This document shows positions 42,145 to 46,969 of a stretch of 46,969 bases of DNA, in pieces. The stretch lies in assembly GCA_030266915.1 (NCBI GenBank), contig JAJDIZ010000005.1, positions 1 through 46,969 on the forward strand, in the 5' to 3' direction. The stretch's first letter is position 1. Each line of letters starts with the position of its first letter. The stretch is from Ruminococcaceae bacterium OttesenSCG-928-D13. GTDB taxonomy: Bacteria > Bacillota > Clostridia > Oscillospirales > Ruminococcaceae. The position numbers and the translations under genes were made by a program. The notes under the pieces were generated by a model. It was not told the DNA's origin. It did not search any database and was given only the letters and a program-made list of their open reading frames with translations.

Positions 42145-42390
42145 ATGCGACTGGATAAGTTTTTGAAGGTGTCCCGCCTGATCAAGCGGCGCACCGTGGC
42201 CAACGAGGTAGCCGCCGCCGGCCGGGTGATGGTGAACGACAAACCTGTGAAGCCCAGCTTTGTCGTCAAGCCCGGGGACATCATCGAGGTGGCCTTTGCG
42301 GGCCGTCCGGTGCGGGCCAAAGTGCTGAGCCTGGTCGAGCCCAAGGGCAAGGACGTGGCCCGGGAGATGTACGAGATCATCGAGGACTGA
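42145..42390 (+). CDS. rqcP: S4-domain RNA-binding protein RqcP
   Basis: An 81-residue S4 protein (MRLDKFLKVSRLIKRRTVAN, then AGRVMVND), the Hsp15/YabO type. In Bacillus RqcP works with RqcH to add alanine tails to stalled nascent chains on 50S subunits. TTTGGAGGTG precedes the ATG. Its position before divIC and an S1 protein matches yabO. The sporulation genes yabP and yabQ that follow yabO in Bacillus are missing. Confidence 0.93.
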   Translation: MRLDKFLKVSRLIKRRTVANEVAAAGRVMVNDKPVKPSFVVKPGDIIEVAFAGRPVRAKVLSLVEPKGKDVAREMYEIIED

Positions 42391-42441
42391 GCGGCAAAAA
42401 TCTGCGATAACCCCTGTGCGGCGGGAAAAACCATTATTCGC

Positions 42442-42471
42442 TTGCATTCGGCGGTTATTCTAGTGTATAAT
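42442..42471 (+). promoter_or_regulatory. divIC promoter
   Basis: TTGCAT (42442-42447) and a perfect TATAAT (42466-42471) are 18 bases apart, about 85 bases before divIC. Confidence 0.7.
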
Positions 42472-42555
42472 CATAGCGAAATTAGGGTATTGTGCCCTTT
42501 AAGGCGCACATTGTGCGCAAAGCGCCCGAGCCGCCCGACAACCACGGGGGAATCC

Positions 42556-42864
42556 ATGCCGAAAACCACCCAGGAAAAGCCGGAAAAGAAGCGATTCAGC
42601 GGTTTTATATTCAAGCTGGCTGTGGCTGCTGCCGCGGTCTATCTTGTGGTGAGCTTTGTAGGCGGGCAGATTCGTGTGGCCGACAAGCAGCGGGAGCTGG
42701 AAGAAATCAACCAAAAGCTCGAGGCCCAGGTGGAGGAGAATGCGGATCTCCAGCGCCTGATGGAGAGCGACGACGAGGACGCCTACGTGGAGCGTGTGGC
42801 CCGGGAGAAGCTGGGCTACGCCAAGGCCAAGGAGCGGGTTTTTGTGGACCTGACCGGCGAGTAG
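42556..42864 (+). CDS. divIC: Septum formation initiator DivIC/FtsB-like
   Basis: A 102-residue bitopic membrane protein: a charged cytoplasmic tail, one helix (about residues 15-37), then a coiled coil (DKQRELEEINQKLEAQVEEN) and the family C-terminal ARE-KLGYAKAKERVF motif. It acts in the divisome with FtsL and DivIB. The ATG at 42556 lies 5 bases after GGGGG; in-frame sequence above it overlaps the promoter. Confidence 0.92.
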   Translation: MPKTTQEKPEKKRFSGFIFKLAVAAAAVYLVVSFVGGQIRVADKQRELEEINQKLEAQVEENADLQRLMESDDEDAYVERVAREKLGYAKAKERVFVDLTGE

Positions 42865-42948
42865 GCGAAATAAGGGGTCTTGCGCCGGTTACCGGCGGTT
42901 GTACCGGCCGGCGGGCCGGATTAGTAACGAGGAGGAAGTAATCGGTTA

Positions 42949-43404
42949 ATGGCGGTTCAGGTGGGTGAGGTATTAGAGGGGAAGATCACAGGCGTCAAAA
43001 AATTTGGCGCGTTTGTGTCACTTCCCGGCGGCGGCACCGGTATGGTGCATATTTCCGAGGTGAGCACGGAGTATATCCAGGAGCTGGCTGATGTGCTCAG
43101 CGAGGGTCAGATGATCAAGGTGAAGGTGATCAGCATCTCCCCCGAGGGGAAGATTGCGTTGTCCATCAAGCGCTGCGAGGGCGCCGAGCCGGTGGCAGCG
43201 AAGCCCCAGCAGCGGGAACGCCAGCCCCGCACCGGCCGGGCCGACAATGGCCGCGTGTGGCAGCCCAAGGCTGCCGCCTCGAAGGACAACCTCTCCTTCG
43301 AGGATATGATGTCGCGCTTCAAAACCCAGAGTGAGGAGAAGATCAGCGATCTCAAACGGGTTACCGAGGCGCGCAGGGGCGGCGGCTATTCAAGAAGGCG
43401 ATAA
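42949..43404 (+). CDS. yabR: S1 RNA-binding domain protein (YabR-like)
   Basis: A 151-residue protein with one S1 domain (1-75, VGEVLEGKITGVKKFGAFVS) and a basic, disordered tail that ends GGGYSRRR. YabR/GSP13-like proteins associate with ribosomes. GAGGAAG precedes the ATG. Its place after divIC is the Bacillus order. Confidence 0.93.
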   Translation: MAVQVGEVLEGKITGVKKFGAFVSLPGGGTGMVHISEVSTEYIQELADVLSEGQMIKVKVISISPEGKIALSIKRCEGAEPVAAKPQQRERQPRTGRADNGRVWQPKAAASKDNLSFEDMMSRFKTQSEEKISDLKRVTEARRGGGYSRRR

Positions 43405-43410
43405 ATATCT

Positions 43411-43444
43411 GAAAGGCGGCAGATTATGCCGCCTTTTGCTTTTC
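43411..43444 (+). terminator. Terminator after the S1-domain gene
   Basis: GAAAGGCGGC and GCCGCCTTTT pair around a 7-base loop, followed by GCTTTTC. Confidence 0.85.
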
Positions 43445-43459
43445 TTGAAGGCGCAAATG

Positions 43460-43468
43460 TGATACAAT
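43460..43468 (+). promoter_or_regulatory. hpf promoter (extended -10)
   Basis: TGATACAAT: TGA directly before TACAAT (43463-43468). No good -35. The 14 bases at 43455-43468 nearly duplicate those at the recJ promoter. Confidence 0.55.
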
Positions 43469-43551
43469 GAGACCAAAGGAAGGCGCGTTTTCCCTGCCCG
43501 CCTTCAAACCGGGCACTGCCCGTAACAAAGCATGAGGGAGGTCGTATTCGC

Positions 43552-44070
43552 ATGAAGACAACCTGTAATGGACGCAAGGTAAACCTGAAAGACAGTTTTA
43601 TCGATCGTGTTGAAAAGCGCATGGGCAAGCTGGACAAGTTTTTCAGCGATGATGCAGAGGCAAACGTGACCGTATCGGTTGAGAAAAAGTTCCAAAGGGT
43701 GGAGATCACCGTGCGGGACGGGGGCTTTGTGGCCCGGGCCGAGCGCAGCGCCGAGATGATGGAGGAGGCCTTCGACGCGGCGGCGGACGTGCTGACGAAG
43801 AACATTGTGAAGAACCGCAAGAAGATTGCCGAGCGGCTGCAGCGCGCCATGCCGGAGGACATGGGCTTCGAACAGGAGGAGGAGGAGAACTACCACCTGA
43901 TCCGCGAGAAGCGTTTTGTGGTGAAGCCCGCCTCGGTGGATGAAGCGATTCTCCAGATGAACATGCTCGGGCACAGCTTCTACCTGTTCCGCGACGCGGA
44001 CAGCGATGAGATCAACGCGGTGTACGCCCGCAACGACGGCAGCTACGGCGTGCTGATTCCCGAGCGGTAG
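43552..44070 (+). CDS. hpf: Ribosome hibernation-promoting factor, long form
   Basis: A 172-residue HPF. The N-terminal domain (1-100) binds the 30S decoding region; the C-terminal domain (about 118-172, LIREKRFVVKPASVDEAILQ) dimerises two ribosomes into 100S particles. The linker is short and acidic (EQEEEEN). GGGAGGT precedes the ATG. Confidence 0.95.
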   Translation: MKTTCNGRKVNLKDSFIDRVEKRMGKLDKFFSDDAEANVTVSVEKKFQRVEITVRDGGFVARAERSAEMMEEAFDAAADVLTKNIVKNRKKIAERLQRAMPEDMGFEQEEEENYHLIREKRFVVKPASVDEAILQMNMLGHSFYLFRDADSDEINAVYARNDGSYGVLIPER

Positions 44071-44093
44071 CTGAATTTTGGCAGTGATATAAC

Positions 44094-44123
44094 AGCGGCC
44101 CCCCGCCAGCGCGGGGGGCCGCT
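44094..44123. terminator. Strong hairpin between convergent hpf and rluA
   Basis: AGCGGCCCCCCGC and GCGGGGGGCCGCT form a perfect 13-bp stem around a 4-base loop, just past both stop codons. T-runs are poor on both sides. Confidence 0.6.
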
Positions 44124-44127
44124 TATG

Positions 44128-45138
44128 CTATTCGGTGGTGTTTTGGCTGTGCTCGAACCCGCCCTCCAACAGCTTGCCATAGAACCATGGTTTATCGCAG
44201 CGGATGGCAAGGCGGCTGTAGGCGGCGAACGGCCCCGCCGCATCGAGGGCCGGGAAGCGCAGGGCCGCCGCGCACAGGCACTGGTAGCGGCACCGGTAGC
44301 GCCGGTTGGCCGCAAGGTCGCCGTATTTGGAATCTCCCAGCAGCGGGGCGCCGGCGGCGGCCAGCTGAGCGCGCAGCTGGTGGGTGCGCCCGGTTTTGGG
44401 GTGCAGCTCCACCAGGGCCAACGGCCCGTCCGTGGCAATGGTGCGGTAGGCAGTCTCCACCGGCTTTGCGCCGGCGGTTTTCCTTGGGGTGACGCGCACC
44501 CTGGCGGCCGCAGCGTCCTTCGAAAGCCAACCGGAAAGCATCCCCTCGGGCGGCTGCGGGTGGCCAAAGCACAGGCCGTAGTAGGTTTTTTGCAGCTGGT
44601 GGTCCCGTATCAGCCCGGTGACAAAATCCAGCATGGCCGGGTTTTTGGCAAATAGCACGATGCCGCTGGTGCCGGTGTCCAGCCGGTGGCAGGCCAGCGG
44701 CTCAAAGGCTCCCGCCGTGTAAAGCCGCGCCCGGGCCAGCAGGCTGTCGGGTTCGGGCCGCGGCGCCGTGGAGCGGGGTGTTCCTCCACTCACATGCTCC
44801 GCAGTGCGAAGCCTCCTCGTGAGGGCATCCTTAGCCCTAGGTTCGCTCCAGAACACCCCGCCCCCCGGCGCCGCTACCGGTGGTGGTTCCGGGGTGATTC
44901 TGCTGTGCATTTCTCCGGTGCGCCCCTCCACCAAGGTGATCAGCCCGGCCGGCTTATACAGGGCCAGCAGCCCGTTGTCCTCCCAAAGCACCTCTAGGGG
45001 TGCGGGCGGGGGCGGGGCGCTCTCCGCCTCGGGCGGCAGGTAGAGCCGCACAAGGTCCCCGGCGGTAAGCCGGGTGTTCAGCGGCTGCTTCTTGCCGTTC
45101 AGCTTGATTTTGTTCTGCCGCAGGTATTTGTGCAGCAC
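44128..45138 (-). CDS. RluA-family 23S rRNA pseudouridine synthase, 5'-truncated
   Basis: A 336-residue RluA/RluD-type enzyme. The start of the S4 domain is missing: the protein begins at LHKYLRQNKIKLNGK, which normally follows about 30 residues. The catalytic domain has YKPAG (61-65), HRLDTGTSG with catalytic Asp154, and the KTGRTHQLR motif. Between these, residues 89-126 (VFWSEPRAKDALTRRLRT) are encoded by repeat copy 2 and its arms. GTG at 45138 is the only start available and has no good binding site. It abuts the divergent DUF6311-like gene, which is also truncated. It could be a non-functional 5'-truncated gene or the product of a misjoin. Confidence 0.8.
   Translation of the reverse strand: MLHKYLRQNKIKLNGKKQPLNTRLTAGDLVRLYLPPEAESAPPPPAPLEVLWEDNGLLALYKPAGLITLVEGRTGEMHSRITPEPPPVAAPGGGVFWSEPRAKDALTRRLRTAEHVSGGTPRSTAPRPEPDSLLARARLYTAGAFEPLACHRLDTGTSGIVLFAKNPAMLDFVTGLIRDHQLQKTYYGLCFGHPQPPEGMLSGWLSKDAAAARVRVTPRKTAGAKPVETAYRTIATDGPLALVELHPKTGRTHQLRAQLAAAGAPLLGDSKYGDLAANRRYRCRYQCLCAAALRFPALDAAGPFAAYSRLAIRCDKPWFYGKLLEGGFEHSQNTTE
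44760..44874. repeat. Interspersed palindromic repeat, copy 2, inside rluA
   Basis: A 67-base core (44784-44850) homologous to the 45-base core of copy 1 but with 22 extra bases in the middle. It is flanked by inverted arms of 23 bases (44761-44783 and 44851-44873) pairing in 21 positions; each arm carries GCGGGGTGTTC or its complement. The arms bear no resemblance to those of copy 1. The extra bases contain GCT-C-CGCA-G-TGCG-A-AGC, a further mini-palindrome. The whole unit reads through in the rluA frame. Confidence 0.8.
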
Positions 45139-46944
45139 TACACCGGCTGGCTGTTTTTCCGCAGCGCCCCCTGGACCTTCCCCATCGGGGTGGCGCAGAA
45201 CATGAACGCCCCCTACGGCGCCTACGTCGGCCTGTCGGATTCGATCCCGGTTTTCGCCGTGCTGTTCAAGCTGCTAAGCCCGGTTCTGCCGGCCACCTTC
45301 CAATATTTCGGCCTCTGGTGCTTTCTGTGCAGCACCGCCATGGGGGCCTCGGCGGCGCTGCTGCTGAGCCTGTTCACCCAGAAGCGGGCACAGGTGCTGC
45401 TGGGCAGCAGCCTGTTTGTGTTGGCCCCGATTCTGCTGGACCGCCAGCTGCGCCACTGCGCCCTGGGCGCCCAGTGGCTGATTGTGCTGGCCCTCTGGCT
45501 CTATTTCAAAAACCGCCGCAGCGGGCGCTTTTTCTCCCCGGGCTTTTCGGTTATTTCGGCCCTGTCCATCGTCATCCACCCCTACTTCACCCCGATGGTG
45601 CTGGCCCTGCTGTTTGCCCTGCTGCTGGAAAATGCCGTGGCACATAAAAAAGTCTGGCAGCCGCTGGCGGGGCTGGGCCTCTGCCTCGCGGCCACCCTGC
45701 TTTGCGGCTGGGTGTTTGGGGTGTTCCACGGCGGAACCGGGGGCGGCAGCACCACCTACGGCTACTTCTCGATGAACCTGAACGCCCTGTTCAACCCCGC
45801 CGGCCCCGGGGTGGACAGCTGGAGCCTGTTTTTGCCGCTGCAAAACCAGACCCTCGGCAACTACGACGGCTTCAACTACCTGGGCCTCGGGGTGCTGCTG
45901 ACCGGCTGCGCCGTGCTGGCCTGGGCCATCGTCTGGTTCAGTGACCTTGCGCCCCGGGTGAAGGGCTGGCTGAAAACCCGCTTCGGGCTGCTGTTTGTGT
46001 GCCTGTGCCTGACGGTGTTCGCGGTGTCGAACGTGGTCACCGCCCAGGGGGCCACCCTGTTCACGGTGCCGCTGCCCCAGTTTGTGCTGAACCTGGCGGG
46101 CGTGCTGCGCTCCTCCGGGCGGATGTTCTACCCGGTGTGGTACCTGATTCTGCTGACCGCCTGCCTGTTCTGGATGCGCCGCCCGCCCGAAAAGCTGCGC
46201 ACCCTCGCGGTGGGTGGCCTTGTGCTGGTGCAGCTTTTGGACCTCTCCCCCGGTCTTCTTGCCAAAGCCGGTGCTTTCCGGCCCTACGAGCCGGTGGGCG
46301 AGAGCGGCCTGAAAAGCGGCTTCTGGGCGGCGGCCGCCGAGGAATATGACCATCTGGTCTCGCTGGATGAAGTGGGCCTGACCGGCGGGGTGGACCTGGC
46401 CCTTTTCGCCGCCGACGCCGGCATGACCACCACCGACCCGTTCACCGCCCGGTACGACACCGGCCTGCAACGGCAGCAGGCCGAGCAGGCCCGGGCCGCG
46501 CTGGCGGACGGCAGCTACAACGCCGACACCCTCTACCTTAGCTGCAACGAGGCAACCTTCCTCAGCTGCGCCGGGCAGGTGGACGGCGATGTCTTCTGCG
46601 CCCGGGTAGACGATGAGTGGTTTGTTTTCGCTCCCCACACCGGCAGCTTCTCCGGCTACAGCAGCGCGGAGGTGGTGCCCTTCGACGAGTACCCCCTGCT
46701 GATTGCCGATTACACCGACGCCCTGTGGGTGGGCGGTGTGCTGAGCAGCCAGCCGAACGTGGTCTGCTTCTACGACACACCATTTGCCCGCAAGCGCATC
46801 GACGGGATGTCGGCCTTCGTGGCGGGCAAGTACCTGTATCCGATCCTCGAGGTGGACTACGGCGACCCGGGCTGGATTCTGGTGACGCTGGATACCGACG
46901 ACGCGGCCTGGCTGCGGGGCAGGCCGCTGGAGAGCCAGCCATGA
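45130..46944 (+). CDS. DUF6311-like polytopic membrane protein, 5'-truncated
   Basis: A 604-residue protein with about ten membrane helices in residues 1-370, then an extracytoplasmic domain rich in Asp and Tyr. The QHYTGWLFFRSAPWTFPIG start matches an internal region that in DUF6311 proteins follows the first helix by tens of residues, so the true N-terminus is missing. These proteins resemble glycosyltransferase-type membrane enzymes, but no reaction is assigned. The GTG at 45130 lacks a convincing ribosome binding site. Its stop shares ATGA with the next gene. Confidence 0.75.
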   Translation: MQHYTGWLFFRSAPWTFPIGVAQNMNAPYGAYVGLSDSIPVFAVLFKLLSPVLPATFQYFGLWCFLCSTAMGASAALLLSLFTQKRAQVLLGSSLFVLAPILLDRQLRHCALGAQWLIVLALWLYFKNRRSGRFFSPGFSVISALSIVIHPYFTPMVLALLFALLLENAVAHKKVWQPLAGLGLCLAATLLCGWVFGVFHGGTGGGSTTYGYFSMNLNALFNPAGPGVDSWSLFLPLQNQTLGNYDGFNYLGLGVLLTGCAVLAWAIVWFSDLAPRVKGWLKTRFGLLFVCLCLTVFAVSNVVTAQGATLFTVPLPQFVLNLAGVLRSSGRMFYPVWYLILLTACLFWMRRPPEKLRTLAVGGLVLVQLLDLSPGLLAKAGAFRPYEPVGESGLKSGFWAAAAEEYDHLVSLDEVGLTGGVDLALFAADAGMTTTDPFTARYDTGLQRQQAEQARAALADGSYNADTLYLSCNEATFLSCAGQVDGDVFCARVDDEWFVFAPHTGSFSGYSSAEVVPFDEYPLLIADYTDALWVGGVLSSQPNVVCFYDTPFARKRIDGMSAFVAGKYLYPILEVDYGDPGWILVTLDTDDAAWLRGRPLESQP

Positions 46945-46969
46945 CCGAGCTGCACGCCACCCCGGGCGA
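46941..46969 (+). CDS. Start of a downstream gene, cut by the window edge
   Basis: An ATG at 46941 overlaps the previous stop (ATGA) and is preceded by GGAGAG. Only nine complete codons are visible (MTELHATPG), too few to identify it. Overlap suggests an operon with the DUF6311-like gene. Confidence 0.5.

Noticed and set aside
42442..42555. N-terminal extension of DivIC by 38 codons
   Set aside because: The extra sequence overlaps the -35 and -10 boxes and is Arg/Cys-rich; the ATG at 42556 gives the standard DivIC length.
1..46969. tRNA, rRNA, CRISPR arrays, integrase or transposase genes
   Set aside because: I looked through the intergenic spaces and the coding frames and saw none; intergenic gaps are short and explained by promoters, terminators or repeats.

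Overview
The window reads as a chromosomal segment from a GC-rich, Gram-positive, motile member of the class Clostridia, probably in the Oscillospiraceae/Ruminococcaceae neighbourhood. The evidence is a Firmicutes-type gene set (CdaA/CdaR, HemZ, bifunctional Rel, RqcP-DivIC-YabR, ThiT with a TPP riboswitch, long-form HPF), strong AGGAGG-type ribosome binding sites, and AT-rich promoters with sigma-A -10 boxes in otherwise GC-rich DNA. The placement is inference from gene content; no search was run. There are no rRNA, tRNA, CRISPR or transposase genes.

Layout. 1-2 kb (minus): a TSCPD protein and a cytidylate-kinase-like protein, then thiT behind a perfect consensus promoter, a TPP riboswitch and a terminator. 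2-9.4 kb (minus): endonuclease III, a GH3 beta-glucosidase translationally coupled to a GPH-type sugar symporter, rarA, an esterase and an unknown protein. 9.5-24.2 kb: a motility and signalling island. Its minus arm holds a GC-poor orphan membrane protein, an EAL-HDOD protein, cheV, a very long FtsA/PilM-like ATPase, a PilZ protein, comFB, and an FlhB-C-like (FhlX) protein with a YlqG-like partner. Its plus arm holds cheA-cheW-cheR-cheB and a flagellin behind a sigma-28-like promoter. 24.2-26.8 kb (minus): a copper P-type ATPase with a fused C-terminal CopZ-like domain that has its own internal ribosome binding site. 27-41.7 kb (plus): ispDF fusion, cdaA-cdaR-FAD protein, recJ, rel, dtd, an MBL-fold hydrolase, hemZ, a uridine-kinase-like protein, a small coiled-coil protein and mazG. 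41.8-44.1 kb (plus): HU, rqcP, divIC, an S1 protein and hpf; this matches the Bacillus yabN-yabR order without the sporulation genes yabP and yabQ. 44.1-47 kb: an rluA-type pseudouridine synthase (minus) and a DUF6311-like membrane protein (plus), each lacking its N-terminus and abutting head to head.

Most unusual features: (1) a short interspersed repeat present twice (8.8 kb, intergenic; 44.8 kb, in frame inside rluA), whose two copies share a core but are flanked by different, locus-specific inverted arms; (2) the head-to-head junction at 45130-45138, where two truncated genes meet on a 9-bp palindrome; (3) the internal CopZ start inside copA; (4) a GC-rich triple hairpin encoding the linker of the same CopA; (5) a sigma-28-like flagellin promoter packed into the tail of the upstream terminator. 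The chemotaxis genes lack receptors, CheY, CheC and CheD here, so partners must lie elsewhere.
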